From: CAWFNW01 sp963817405
GTDB taxonomy: Bacteria; Actinomycetota; Coriobacteriia; Anaerosomatales; Anaerosomataceae
Assembly: GCA_963817405.1 (NCBI GenBank)
Contig: CAWFNW010000002.1
Coordinates: forward strand, 248,001-312,000
Length of the DNA stretch: 64,000 bases
Direction: 5' to 3'
Under the pieces are notes generated by a model that saw only the letters and a list, made by a program, of their open reading frames with translations, was not told where the DNA came from and did not search any database. A program made the position numbers and the translations under genes. Shown here piece after piece: positions 49,880 to 58,632 of the stretch (position 1 is its first letter; each line of letters opens with the position of its first letter).

Positions 49880-52615
49880 ATGGACGCGAGCGGACAAAGC
49901 CGCGGCGGTCGCCGCATCGGCATCATCATCGGCCTCGTCGTAGTCGTGATGGCGGTCTCCGGCGGCATAGCCGAGTTCTACACCGACGCTCTGTGGTTCG
50001 GCGACCTGGGCCAGGCAAGCGTCTTCTGGACCCGCCTGGCGGCCGAGTGGACCACGGGGCTCATCGCCTTTGTTGCGGCGTTCGCGATCGTGCTCGTCAA
50101 CCTGGCCGTCGCCCGGAGGAGCGCTCCCAGGGCAGTCCTCACGGCGACGGACGATGCGGCGTACCGGTTCGAGATGTTCCTGCAGCCGATGCGCGCGTTC
50201 ATCGATCGGTTCACCGTCGCGGGCACGGTGGTGGCGGCCGGCGTGGTTGCGCTTCTTACGGCAATCGGGATCGCAGCGCAGTGGAGCGTCTTCCGTCTCG
50301 CGCTTGAGGCGGTGCCCTTCGGGAAGGTCGAACCCCAGTTCGGGCGCGACATCTCTTTCTTCTTCTTCACGCTCCCGGCTCTCAAGGCGGTCTCCGGCTG
50401 GCTCACCGGGGTGCTCCTGCTCACGCTGCTGCTGACCGCTGCGGTCCACGTCCTCACCGGAGCGATCCGGCCGTGGGCGCGCCTCAAGGGCTTCGACCCG
50501 CACGTGAAGGCCCATCTCTCCGTGCTGGCTGGGCTGATGGTGCTCGTGCAGGCGTTCAACTACTGGGTCGACATCTTCGAGCTCGACTTCTCGCCTCGGG
50601 GCACCGTCGTCGGGGCCTCCTACACGGACATCCATGCGCAGATTCCCGCGTACACCATCCTCATCGTCATCGCGCTTCTTGTCGGTGTGGCACTGATCGT
50701 GAACATCCGCTTCCGTGGCTGGCGGCTGCCCGCCAGCGCGCTCGCCGTGTGGGTGGCTGCACTGGTTCTCGTTGGCGGCGCCTATCCCGCCGCCGTGCAG
50801 CAGTTCCGGGTATCGCCGAACGAGGCCGAGGCCGAAGCGCCCTACATCGCGCGGAACATCGAAATGACCAGGGCCGCGTTCGGCTTGGACGCTGCTGAGG
50901 TCCGAGCGTTTCCGGCGGCGGAGAGCCTGACCGCGACGACGGTCGCGGCCGAGAGCCAGACGATCAGCAACGTGCGTCTCTGGGACCCCTCCGTGGCCGC
51001 GCAGACCTACCAGCAGCTCCAGGGGATCCGTCAGTACTACGAATTCGTCGACGTCGACGTCGACCGCTACACCATCGACGGCACGCGGGAGCAGGTGCTC
51101 GTCTCGGCACGCGAGATGAACGAGGACCAGCTTGCCGAGCAGGCGAAGACGTGGGTGAACCAGCATCTCGTCTACACACATGGTTTCGGTGTCGTGGTGA
51201 GCCCCGTCGGACAAGCGAGCGGTCAGGGTCTCCCGCGCTTCATCGTGAAGGACATCCCGCCCGTGTCCTCCACGGACCTGACGGTGACGCAACCAGCCAT
51301 CTACTTTGGGGAGATCACGACCAACTACGTCGTCGCCAACACCGGCATCAGCGAGTTCGACTACCCCGTCGGGGACCAGAACGCGAACACGTCGTACGCC
51401 GGCGCCACGGGCATCGAAGTTGGAAGCTCACTCAGACGGCTTGCGTTCGCGGTACGGTTCTCCGCGCCGCAGATCCTCTTCTCGACCTACATCAAGCCCG
51501 ACAGCAAGGTGCTCTTCCGCCGTTCGATCCTCGAGCGGCTGAACACCCTGGCACCCTGGCTCACGCTCGACGCGGACCCCTATGTGACCATCGCCGACGG
51601 GCGGCTCGTGTGGGTCGTTGACGGGTATACGACCTCGGACCGCTACCCATACTCTGAGCGGATCGCCTCGGCCGGCGGGATCAACTACATCCGCAACTCG
51701 GTGAAGGCAACCGTCGACGCATACGACGGGACGACGACGCTCTATGCGATGGACGAGACCGACCCGCTGCTGGCCACGTGGCGCGCGGTCTTCCCGGGCC
51801 TCGTGCAGGACGGCTCGAAGATGCCCGATACGCTCCGCGAGCACCTTCGCTACCCCGAGGACCTCTTCCGTCTTCAGGCCGAGGTGTACCAGACCTACCA
51901 CATGCTGGACCCGCGCGTCTTCTACAACAAGGAGGACCAGTGGGCGCTTCCCGGCCAGACCGGCGACGGCACGGCGATGAAGCCCTTCTACGTGCTCATG
52001 CACCTGCCGGGCGAGACGAAGCAGGACTTCATGATGATGATCCCGTTCACGCCGAGGAACAAGGACAACATGATCGGCTGGATGGCCGCGTCCTCCGATC
52101 CGGGTGACTACGGCCGCAGGGTCGTCTACACCTTCCCCAAGCAGAAGCTGGTGCTCGGTCCCGAGCAAGTGAGTGCGCGGGTGAACCAGGACCCGCAGAT
52201 CTCGCAGCAGCTCTCACTGTGGAACCAGCGGGGGAGTGCCGTGCTGTTCGGCAACCTGCTCGTCATTCCCATCAGGGACTCCCTCGTCTACGTACAGCCC
52301 CTCTATCTGCAGGCCTCGCGCACGGCCATGCCGCAGCTCACCCGCGTGATCGTTGCGTACGGTGACAGCGTCGTGATGCAGCCGGATCTCGCCGCCGCGC
52401 TCAACGCTGTCTTCGGCGGCAGCGGGGGGAAGCCGGCGCCGAGCGAGGGCGGTACCGGTGTGACTGCAGGCGACGCGCAGCAGCTCTACCTCCAGGCGCT
52501 GGAGGCGCAGAAGGCCGGCGACTGGGCGGCCTACGGCCGTCTCATCCAGGAGCTGGGGACGGTTCTAGAGTCGCTGGCAGGAAGCGAGCCCACCACGGCG
52601 ACACCGGCTCCGTAA
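49880..52615 (+). CDS. UPF0182 large membrane protein
   Basis: 911 residues, GAGGAG-type site ahead of the ATG. Seven N-terminal helices (about residues 12-300) include the family-typical FYTDALWFGDLGQASVFWTRL and RPWARLKGFDPHVKAHLSVLAGL. A large outer domain follows with APYIARNIEMTRAAFGLD, NVRLWDPSVAAQTYQQLQGIRQYYEF, DVDVDRYTIDG, EFDYPVGDQN, and YPYSERIASAGGINYIRNSVKATVDAYDG. The family is widespread in Actinomycetota; its function is unknown. It stands alone. Confidence 0.95.
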   Translation: MDASGQSRGGRRIGIIIGLVVVVMAVSGGIAEFYTDALWFGDLGQASVFWTRLAAEWTTGLIAFVAAFAIVLVNLAVARRSAPRAVLTATDDAAYRFEMFLQPMRAFIDRFTVAGTVVAAGVVALLTAIGIAAQWSVFRLALEAVPFGKVEPQFGRDISFFFFTLPALKAVSGWLTGVLLLTLLLTAAVHVLTGAIRPWARLKGFDPHVKAHLSVLAGLMVLVQAFNYWVDIFELDFSPRGTVVGASYTDIHAQIPAYTILIVIALLVGVALIVNIRFRGWRLPASALAVWVAALVLVGGAYPAAVQQFRVSPNEAEAEAPYIARNIEMTRAAFGLDAAEVRAFPAAESLTATTVAAESQTISNVRLWDPSVAAQTYQQLQGIRQYYEFVDVDVDRYTIDGTREQVLVSAREMNEDQLAEQAKTWVNQHLVYTHGFGVVVSPVGQASGQGLPRFIVKDIPPVSSTDLTVTQPAIYFGEITTNYVVANTGISEFDYPVGDQNANTSYAGATGIEVGSSLRRLAFAVRFSAPQILFSTYIKPDSKVLFRRSILERLNTLAPWLTLDADPYVTIADGRLVWVVDGYTTSDRYPYSERIASAGGINYIRNSVKATVDAYDGTTTLYAMDETDPLLATWRAVFPGLVQDGSKMPDTLREHLRYPEDLFRLQAEVYQTYHMLDPRVFYNKEDQWALPGQTGDGTAMKPFYVLMHLPGETKQDFMMMIPFTPRNKDNMIGWMAASSDPGDYGRRVVYTFPKQKLVLGPEQVSARVNQDPQISQQLSLWNQRGSAVLFGNLLVIPIRDSLVYVQPLYLQASRTAMPQLTRVIVAYGDSVVMQPDLAAALNAVFGGSGGKPAPSEGGTGVTAGDAQQLYLQALEAQKAGDWAAYGRLIQELGTVLESLAGSEPTTATPAP

Positions 52616-52619
52616 GCGT

Positions 52620-53014
52620 CTCGGAGACCGTCTTCGAGCGCATCTGAGGGCCTTCAGGTGGCGCTTCTGAGTGTCACGTGCTAAGATGTGCCGTTGTGTC
52701 ATCTGGAAGGACGCTGCAAAGGCGTGCGTTTCCGCCATCGTGCGGAATCGCGAGACCGGCGCCACAGCGTCATCGCTCAATGCGAAGCAGATGTCCCGCT
52801 CGGGTCGCGTTCAGGCGATCGGGGGACATCGGGATCACGGTCAAACACGCCAAACAGCATAGCTGATGCTTGTTAGGCCGAGGCGGCGAATGTGCCGATC
52901 CACGCGGCCGGGTGCGAGACAGCTATCCCCCCTTAACCACACTCCGCTGTCTACTTGTGTGTTCTCCCATGCCCCGGGTCGCCGCCTGTCCTGTAGTCGG
53001 ACCCGGAGGTTTGC
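52620..53014 (+). promoter_or_regulatory. Long leader upstream of the RlpA-like gene (candidate riboswitch)
   Basis: About 400 bp without a convincing gene. An extended -10 box (TGCTAAGAT, 52679-52687) would start a leader of about 320 nt. Near its 3' end, CGGCCGGGTGCGAGACAGCTATCCCCC (split here as CGGCCGGGTGCGA and GACAGCTA-TCCCCC) resembles the GACAGCTAA-C core of c-di-AMP (ydaO) riboswitches, which often precede cell-wall hydrolase genes. The 5' half of that consensus could not be matched with confidence. Confidence 0.4.
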
Positions 53015-53635
53015 GTGAAAGTACACAGTTGGTTCAATGGACCGGAGTCGGTGTTTCGCACGTTTGTGGCGTTCGCCGTCGTCGTGTCCGTCGCTGGTGC
53101 AGCGACGGGCGGCATCCAGTTCGCCGAGGCCGCCATCGTCGGCGGTGGTGACGCCGCCGAGAGCGCCAGTCTGATGACTGACCAGGTCGTTCGCACCAAG
53201 GTCGAATCGCTTGAGGAGACCGCATCGGTCGACCTCGCCTCGCTCACCAAGGCGGCGCAGAAGACTGCGACGCCGGTAGCGGCCCCCCGTGCTCGCGCCG
53301 CTACGTCGGTGGTCAAGAGAACTGCCGCCGTGAGGCGCACGTCAACGTCGACAAGCGGCTGGAACTCCGCCAGGGTCTCCTGGTACGGTCCCGGCTTCTA
53401 CGGCCACACGATGGCGGGCGGTGGCACCCTGACGACCTCGAGCATGGTCGTCGCCCACAGAAGCATGCGGTTCGGCACGAAGATCCAGTTCTCCTACAAG
53501 GGCAGGACGTGCGTTGCGGTGGTCCGCGATCGCGGACCGTACGTCAGCGGCCGCACGTTCGACCTCGGCCCCGGTACCGCCAAGGCGCTCGGGTTCTCCG
53601 GCGTCGGCACCGTCAAGTGGCGCATCGTCAAGTAG
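53015..53635 (+). CDS. RlpA-like double-psi beta-barrel wall protein
   Basis: 206 residues, GTG start with GGAGG. A membrane-anchor or signal segment (FRTFVAFAVVVSVAGAATGG) is followed by a ~90-residue flexible Ala/Thr-rich region. The C-terminal ~85 residues form the RlpA/DPBB domain: ARVSWYGPGFYGHTMAGGG, MVVAHRSMRFGTKIQFSYKG, VVRDRGPYVSGRTFDLGPGTAKALGF. Relatives are lytic transglycosylases or resuscitation-type factors acting on peptidoglycan. The long leader upstream suggests RNA-level control. Confidence 0.9.
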   Translation: MKVHSWFNGPESVFRTFVAFAVVVSVAGAATGGIQFAEAAIVGGGDAAESASLMTDQVVRTKVESLEETASVDLASLTKAAQKTATPVAAPRARAATSVVKRTAAVRRTSTSTSGWNSARVSWYGPGFYGHTMAGGGTLTTSSMVVAHRSMRFGTKIQFSYKGRTCVAVVRDRGPYVSGRTFDLGPGTAKALGFSGVGTVKWRIVK

Positions 53636-53659
53636 CGGCCACGTTCGCGCTCGTAATGA

Positions 53660-53686
53660 GAGGCCGGGGCCGTGCGCCCCGGCCTC
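53660..53686 (+). terminator. Hairpin after the RlpA-like gene
   Basis: An 11-bp perfect stem (53660-53670 with 53676-53686) and 5-base loop lies 25 bp after the stop. There is no T run behind it, so termination efficiency is uncertain; position and strength favour a terminator. Confidence 0.55.
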
Positions 53687-53795
53687 ATGCGTTGCGTGCG
53701 TGTCGGCCGTGCGTTCGTTGCCTGCCGGCGCGCGTCAGTATCGCGAGGTTTGGGTATTCTTACCCTCGAATCCATGTTGACGGAGGTCGCCCAGC

Positions 53796-54143
53796 ATGAC
53801 CGACCCTGAACGTCCCGAAACCGTGCGCCCGGGAGTCCTTGACTCCATCATCGACGGCGTCGCCGATCTGCTCCAAAGCGTGGTCGACTGGCTTCGCCAG
53901 GAGGCAGGCGCCATCGTCCAAGAGCGCATCGTCCTGCCGCTGCAGCGCTTGGGGCTCACGCTCGCCTCTGCATCCGCAGCGGGCTGCCTCGCGGCGCTTG
54001 GTCTCGCATTCATCGCCGTGGCGGCGTTCCTGTTCCTCGCGCAGTGGCTGACCTACCCGGGCGCGCTCTTGGCCGTTGGCGGCGTGCTCGTGGTGGCCTC
54101 GGTGATCTTCACGGTTCTCAAGATGAGGTGGATCCAGCGATGA
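53796..54143 (+). CDS. Actinobacterial holin-like (phage holin superfamily III type) membrane protein
   Basis: 115 residues. An N-terminal amphipathic region (LDSIIDGVADLLQSVVDWLRQEAGAIVQERIVLPLQRLG) leads into two helices (AGCLAALGLAFIAVAAFLFLAQWL; LLAVGGVLVVASVIFTVL). This layout is common in actinobacterial small membrane proteins annotated as holin-like; no phage genes are nearby, so it is probably a cellular protein. Its stop overlaps the next start (ATGA). Confidence 0.7.
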   Translation: MTDPERPETVRPGVLDSIIDGVADLLQSVVDWLRQEAGAIVQERIVLPLQRLGLTLASASAAGCLAALGLAFIAVAAFLFLAQWLTYPGALLAVGGVLVVASVIFTVLKMRWIQR

Positions 54144-54337
54144 TTGAGGTCACAGAAGAGAGAATCACCATCGATGACCTGCGCGACAAGGCTCGCAGGA
54201 TCGGCGACATTGCGGTTGCGGAGGCGAGACAGATCACTCGCGACCGGACCGCGCAGCTCGCCGTCGCAGGCGCCGCGCTCGTCTTCGCAGCAGTTGCGGT
54301 CGCGTACTACCTGGGGCGTCGCCGTTCTGGCGCGTAG
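54140..54337 (+). CDS. Small single-helix membrane protein
   Basis: 65 residues. A charged N-terminal helix (TIDDLRDKARRIGDIAVAEARQITRDRTAQ) is followed by one membrane helix (LAVAGAALVFAAVAVAYYLG) and a basic RRRSGA end. It overlaps the holin-like gene by 4 bp, so the two are probably partners. No family is recognised. Confidence 0.7.
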   Translation: MIEVTEERITIDDLRDKARRIGDIAVAEARQITRDRTAQLAVAGAALVFAAVAVAYYLGRRRSGA

Positions 54338-54361
54338 CGCTACCGAGGCAAGGGGGATCGC

Positions 54362-54829
54362 ATGCACGTCCAAGCCATCACCGTGTGCCCCGATCGGGTT
54401 GACGTCGTCGTGGGGGTCACCGAGTCCGAGCTGCTGAGGACCGCGGCAAGCCATGACCTGAATGAGCGCGCGCTGGGGCTCCTGCCCGGTCTGTGGCTGC
54501 ACGAGTGCGACAACGGCGAGGGGCGAAGCTTCGCCGAAGAGCTCACTGACACGGAGGTCCCGCACCTCTTCGAGCACGTGGTCATGGAGCTCATGGCGAA
54601 GGCCGGCTCTCCACGCACCCTGAAGGGCGAGACCCAGTGGGACTTCCGCCGCGATGGCCGCGGGATCTTCCGCGTGTCGGTGGAGTACGACGACGATCTC
54701 GTGTGCCTCGGTGCGATCAAGGCCGCTGATCGGGTCATGGACTACCTGCTGGACGGCGGTGCGTGTCCCGACCTTGACGCGGAGGCGCGCAAGCTCAATA
54801 CCCTGCGGGAGCACGCCCGGGCCTCCTGA
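54362..54829 (+). CDS. Protein resembling the N-terminal domain of cyanophycin synthetase
   Basis: 155 residues, soluble alpha/beta. The segment TEVPHLFEHVVMELMAKAG recalls the LPHLxEHVAxEL signature of the cyanophycin synthetase N-terminal domain, and the following FRVSVEYDDDLVCLGAIKAADRVMDYLLDG fits that domain's second half. The ATP-grasp and Mur-ligase parts are absent. An ATP-grasp D-Ala-D-Ala ligase lies 1.5 kb downstream. The similarity is from memory of the motif; function unknown. Confidence 0.55.
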   Translation: MHVQAITVCPDRVDVVVGVTESELLRTAASHDLNERALGLLPGLWLHECDNGEGRSFAEELTDTEVPHLFEHVVMELMAKAGSPRTLKGETQWDFRRDGRGIFRVSVEYDDDLVCLGAIKAADRVMDYLLDGGACPDLDAEARKLNTLREHARAS

Positions 54830-54855
54830 ATGGCTCCGGTTGGCGTGGAGTCCGG

Positions 54856-54885
54856 TTGACCCGCGTTCGGGCGCGGTGCTACGGT
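54856..54885 (+). promoter_or_regulatory. Probable sigma-70-type promoter
   Basis: TTGACC (54856-54861) and TACGGT (54880-54885) with an 18-base spacer stand upstream of a short leader that contains a terminator, ahead of the aminotransferase gene at 54978. Confidence 0.45.
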
Positions 54886-54902
54886 AGCGCCCCGATACCG
54901 CG

Positions 54903-54937
54903 ACGACCCTCGCCCTGTCCAGGGGGTCGTTTCTTTG
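54903..54937 (+). terminator. Intrinsic terminator or attenuator ahead of the aminotransferase gene
   Basis: The arms ACGACCC (54903-54909) and GGGTCGT (54924-54930) enclose a 14-base loop, followed by TTTCTTT. It could end the upstream transcript, or, because a promoter lies just before it, act as an attenuator for the aminotransferase-ddl operon. Confidence 0.6.
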
Positions 54938-54977
54938 TCTCCGGGGCCTGACGGCTTCGCGATCGGCGAGGTGAGCG

Positions 54978-56288
54978 ATGGGTACCGCTCGGGTGGTCTT
55001 CGACAGGTGGGAAGGGCGCTACGCGTCGCGCATGGCCGACGTGCGCTCCTCGGCGGTGCGCGACTTGTTCGCGGCCGCATCGCGCCCCGACATCGTCTCC
55101 TTCTCGGGCGGCATGCCCGACGTCTCACTGGTCCCCGCTGACGCTGTCGCACGCGCGGCACGCACGGCTCTTCGCGATGCGCGCGAGCAAGCGCTGCAGT
55201 ACGGTTCCTCGGAAGGGCGTGGTGAGCTCCGCGAGATCATCGTCGAGCTCATGGCGGAGATAGGCGTGCGTCTCAAGACCGACGACCTTGTGGTGACCGC
55301 CGGCGCGCAGCAGGCGCTCGATCTCCTTGCGAAGGTCTTCGTCGACCCCGGCGACGTGATCATCACGGAGGGCCCCACCTACGTCGGCGCGCTGCAGGCG
55401 TTCTCGGCCTACCAGCCGCGCGTGGTGACCGTACCGCTTGACGAGGGCGGGATGCGTGTCGATGTGCTTGAGGCTGAACTCGCCCGGCTCGGGCCGCGGG
55501 GCGCAAAATTCATCTACACGATTCCCACCTTCCAGAACCCGGGTGGCGTCACGATGCTGCCGGAGCGACGCCGGCGTTTGATCGAGCTCTCGCGCGAGTA
55601 CGATATCCCGGTCATCGAGGACGACCCGTACGGGCGTCTCCGCTTCGGCGGCGGGCACGTGAAGCCGCTCCGCGCGCTCGACGACGAGGTCATCTACCTC
55701 GGAACCTTCAGCAAGATCTTCGCGCCGGGCCTGCGTCTGGGGTGGGTGGCGGCGCCTCGTCCGATCCTCGCCAAGGTGCTCTTGGCCAAGCAGGCCGCTG
55801 ACCTGTGCGGGAGCGCGTATGCACAGGTGACCGCCGAGCACTACTTTCGCGGTACCCGCTGGCGTCGGGTCCTGAAGGACCTCACGAACGCCTACGCTGA
55901 GCGGCGCGACGCGATGCTCGCCTCGCTCGCCGAGCATCTTCCGCCCGAGGTCCGGTTCACGCGCCCCGACGGCGGTTTCTTCGTGTGGGTCGAGCTGCCG
56001 TCTTCCATCGACACCACCTCACTTCTGGCCGAGGCGGTCGAGCGCGGGGTGACGTACGTGCCGGGCGACGCGTTCTTCCCGGACGGCAGCGGACGGAACT
56101 GCATGCGTCTGGCGTTCTGCTATGCGGAGCCGGAGCGTATCCGCGAGGGCGTGCGTCGCCTCGCCGAGGTGTTGGAGGACCGGCTTGAACTCTACCGTGC
56201 CTTTGCGCGTGCGGGCGCAGTGCCGGAGGTGGGCGGCAGATCGATCGCTGCCGATGACCACGATGATGAAGAGGGGTCGATCGCATGA
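54978..56288 (+). CDS. PLP-dependent class I/II aminotransferase (2-aminoadipate/LysN-like)
   Basis: 436 residues. The fold-type I motifs are clear: VSFSGGMPDVSLVP, LQYGSSEGRGELREI, VTAGAQQALDLLAKVFVDPGD, YTIPTFQNPGG, IEDDPYGRLRF and GTFSKIFAPGLRLGWV with the PLP lysine. The C-terminus has an extra acidic tail (ADDHDDEEGSIA). Members of this MocR/LysN-like group transfer amino groups of aromatic or branched amino acids. The stop overlaps the ddl start by 4 bp, so an amino-acid or cell-wall link is possible. Confidence 0.9.
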   Translation: MGTARVVFDRWEGRYASRMADVRSSAVRDLFAAASRPDIVSFSGGMPDVSLVPADAVARAARTALRDAREQALQYGSSEGRGELREIIVELMAEIGVRLKTDDLVVTAGAQQALDLLAKVFVDPGDVIITEGPTYVGALQAFSAYQPRVVTVPLDEGGMRVDVLEAELARLGPRGAKFIYTIPTFQNPGGVTMLPERRRRLIELSREYDIPVIEDDPYGRLRFGGGHVKPLRALDDEVIYLGTFSKIFAPGLRLGWVAAPRPILAKVLLAKQAADLCGSAYAQVTAEHYFRGTRWRRVLKDLTNAYAERRDAMLASLAEHLPPEVRFTRPDGGFFVWVELPSSIDTTSLLAEAVERGVTYVPGDAFFPDGSGRNCMRLAFCYAEPERIREGVRRLAEVLEDRLELYRAFARAGAVPEVGGRSIAADDHDDEEGSIA

Positions 56289-57235
56289 AGGAGAAGATCG
56301 CGGTCCTCATGGGCGGAAGCTCGCTCGAGCGCGAGGTCTCGCTCAGGAGCGGTCGACGCGTCTGTGACGCGCTTGTCGAGCGCGGCTACCGGGTGGTGCC
56401 GCTCGATCTGACCCCCGATCTCGTGACCACGCTCCGTTCCGAGCGGCCTGATGCCGTGTACATCGCGCTTCACGGCAAGCACGGCGAAGACGGCACCGTG
56501 CAGGAGGTGCTCGAGTTCCTCGGCCTGCCCTACACCGGGCCCGGGGTGACCGCATCGGCGCTCGCCTGGGACAAGGCGATCAGCAAGCGTCTCTTCCGCG
56601 ACGCGGGTGTACCGACGCCGGCGTGGTGCACGTTCTCATCCGACGCCGTCAAGCAGATGGGTGCCGCCGCCGCGCTCGACTTAGTGCCGGGTGCGCTCGG
56701 TGGGTTCCCGGTGGTGGTGAAGCCGGCACGGCAGGGCTCGGCGCTCGGTCTGGCGCGCGTGGAGAAGTCCGAGGAACTCGCAGGCGCGCTCCTGAACGCG
56801 CTCTCGTATGACGAGAAGGCCATCGTCGAGACGTGGGTCGACGGGGTGGAGCTCGCCGTCTCCGTGCTCGACCTCGCAGGTGGCGTGCAGGTGCTGCCGC
56901 CGGTCGAGATGGACGCTCGCTCGGGCCTGTTCGACTTCAGCGCGATGTACACCCCCGGCGAGACCGACTATTACGTTCCCGCGCGGCTCGCTCCCGAGGT
57001 GGAGACGGCCGTTCGGAAGCGTGCCGAGCAGGTGCACACCCTGCTGGGCTGTCGGCACGTGAGCCGCATCGACATGGTCGTCGCATCCGACGGGACACCG
57101 TATGTGCTCGAGTGCAACACGTCCCCGGGGATGACCGAGACGTCGCTTCTGCCGATGGCCGCAGCCTCGGCGGGCATTTCGTTTGGCGAGCTGGTGGAGC
57201 TTCTCGCCCGTGTTGCGCTCGATGGGCTCCTGTGA
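56285..57235 (+). CDS. ddl: D-alanine--D-alanine ligase
   Basis: 316 residues. The ATP-grasp signatures are present: VLMGGSSLEREVSLRSG at the N-terminus, IALHGKHGEDGTVQEVLEFLGLPYTGPGVTASALAWDKAISK, FPVVVKPARQGSALGL, and VLECNTSPGMTETSLLPMAA with the Mg2+-binding asparagine and glutamate. It joins two D-Ala residues for peptidoglycan precursor synthesis in the cytosol. The residue near the substrate-specificity site should be checked to rule out D-Lac. It overlaps the aminotransferase gene by 4 bp. Confidence 0.95.
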   Translation: MKEKIAVLMGGSSLEREVSLRSGRRVCDALVERGYRVVPLDLTPDLVTTLRSERPDAVYIALHGKHGEDGTVQEVLEFLGLPYTGPGVTASALAWDKAISKRLFRDAGVPTPAWCTFSSDAVKQMGAAAALDLVPGALGGFPVVVKPARQGSALGLARVEKSEELAGALLNALSYDEKAIVETWVDGVELAVSVLDLAGGVQVLPPVEMDARSGLFDFSAMYTPGETDYYVPARLAPEVETAVRKRAEQVHTLLGCRHVSRIDMVVASDGTPYVLECNTSPGMTETSLLPMAAASAGISFGELVELLARVALDGLL

Positions 57236-57343
57236 TGGGTATAGGAACTCAAGCAAGACAACGTGCGCGAGATGCACGATCTCGGTCTTGCTGTGCTCGC
57301 GGCGACCGGCCGCGGTCAACGTTCTCGACGACGGAGGTGCAGT

Positions 57344-57850
57344 ATGTACGACTATCGCAGAGGTGAAAGCGTCCTCGGCGCGTTCCTGCTCGGCGGCATT
57401 GTCGGCGGCGTGCTCGGCCTTCTGTTCGCACCACGTTCGGGCAAGGAGAATCGGGAGGTCCTGGCGAGCAAGGCCAAGGAGTACTGGGGCGAGGGTGTCG
57501 ATTTCTACGAGACCGGCCGCGAGAAGGCGACCGAGGTCTACCAGACCGGTAAGGAGAAGGCCACCGAGGTCTACCAGACCGGCAAGGAGAAGGCCACCGA
57601 GACCGCCGAGGAGTTGCGCGTGAAGATCGACGCCGCACGTGAGCGTCTCCGCGAGCAGGCCGAGTCGGTCACGAAAGACACGAAGGGCAAGGTTGCCCAG
57701 AAGGTGCCGGCGGCCAAGGAGACGGTTCAGAAGGTCGGCGACGCCGTGAAGAGCGGTGTCGACATGGCTGAGGAGAAGACGCAGGGCATGCTCGACAGGC
57801 TCGCAGGCAAGACCGAGCCGGATGCGCCCGAGACGGCGCCGTTGCTCTAG
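57344..57850 (+). CDS. YtxH-like small membrane protein with repeated helical tail
   Basis: 168 residues from the ATG at 57344 (GGAGG site). A glycine-rich N-terminal helix (SVLGAFLLGGIVGGVLGLLFAPRSGKENRE) is the YtxH signature. The tail is a long charged helix with an 11-residue unit EKATEVYQTGK repeated about three times, then lysine/alanine-rich repeats, reminiscent of LEA/apolipoprotein-like helices. Such proteins are linked to general stress. No partner gene is evident. Confidence 0.85.
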   Translation: MYDYRRGESVLGAFLLGGIVGGVLGLLFAPRSGKENREVLASKAKEYWGEGVDFYETGREKATEVYQTGKEKATEVYQTGKEKATETAEELRVKIDAARERLREQAESVTKDTKGKVAQKVPAAKETVQKVGDAVKSGVDMAEEKTQGMLDRLAGKTEPDAPETAPLL

Positions 57851-57930
57851 AGGCGTGCGTCGATCTTGAGGCGGGGCAGTGCAAGGCCGGCCGCAGCGCG
57901 GTCGGCTCTGCACTTGAATGAGGGAGTTCA

Positions 57931-58623
57931 GTGCTGAGCATCTCCGAACTACGTGGGGTTGAAGTGCGCTCGCCGACGCGCGCCGTTCTCGGGCGCGTCA
58001 CGGGCGTGCTCTTCCACCCGAGCGAGCCGCGCGTCGTCGGTCTCGAGGTGACACCGCCTCGGCTCGCCGGGGTGGTGGCCCGCCGCGTCCGGTACGTGCC
58101 GCTCTCGTCGGTGGCCGTGCGCGAGGGCGCGCTTGCCACCGGGGAGCGCTCGTTGCCGTCGAACGCAGCGGGGCAGCGGGTGCTCGGCTACTCGTGGGAC
58201 GACACGGTGCACTGGCGTGGCATGCCCGTGCGCGACAGCGATGGTGCTGCCGCCGGTGTCGTGGCGGACGCGACGTTCGACATCCAGGGCGTGCTCGACT
58301 CGCTTCGCGTCTCTACCGGCATCGCCGGGGACGTTGCCGTCGGCAAGCTCACCGTGCCTGCGACCGATGTTGAGGGGTTCGACGGTGCCGCCGTGGTCAT
58401 CACCGCGCGCTCTCGCGACCTGGCAAGTGATGGTGGAGTGGCCAAGGCGGCGGCCAAGGCCACGGCGGTCGCCAAGGAGCGCGGCGGAGTCGCAGCGCAG
58501 GCGGCCTCCGATGCCACCGTGCGAGCCGCCGGGGCGATCGGGCGCTCGATCCACGGCGGTAAGGCACGCCGTGTGCTTGATGGCGTGCGCAACGCCATGC
58601 GACACGAGGACGAGGGGAAGTGA
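57931..58623 (+). CDS. PRC-barrel-like protein
   Basis: 230 residues, GTG start with GAGGGAG. Two small beta-barrel-like halves are suggested: LSISELRGVEVRSPTRAVLGRVTGVLFHPSEPRVVGLEVTPP and later VLGYSWDDTVHWRGMPVRDSDGAAAGVVADATFD. This is typical of PRC-barrel domains used in RNA- or membrane-associated regulation. The last ~70 residues are alanine-rich helix. The exact role is unknown. Confidence 0.7.
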   Translation: MLSISELRGVEVRSPTRAVLGRVTGVLFHPSEPRVVGLEVTPPRLAGVVARRVRYVPLSSVAVREGALATGERSLPSNAAGQRVLGYSWDDTVHWRGMPVRDSDGAAAGVVADATFDIQGVLDSLRVSTGIAGDVAVGKLTVPATDVEGFDGAAVVITARSRDLASDGGVAKAAAKATAVAKERGGVAAQAASDATVRAAGAIGRSIHGGKARRVLDGVRNAMRHEDEGK

Positions 58624-58632
58624 GTCCGAGAG

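Noticed and set aside
49781..51292. Minus-strand open frame of 503 codons
   Set aside because: Shadow of the UPF0182 gene; no motif, no ribosome site.
53796..54337. Prophage remnant suggested by a holin-like protein
   Set aside because: No integrase, structural, lysis or attachment sequences nearby; holin-like proteins of this type are common chromosomal genes in Actinomycetota.
57530..57605. Tandem 33-bp repeat
   Set aside because: It encodes the repeated EKATEVYQTGK helix in the YtxH-like protein; coding repeat rather than minisatellite or CRISPR.
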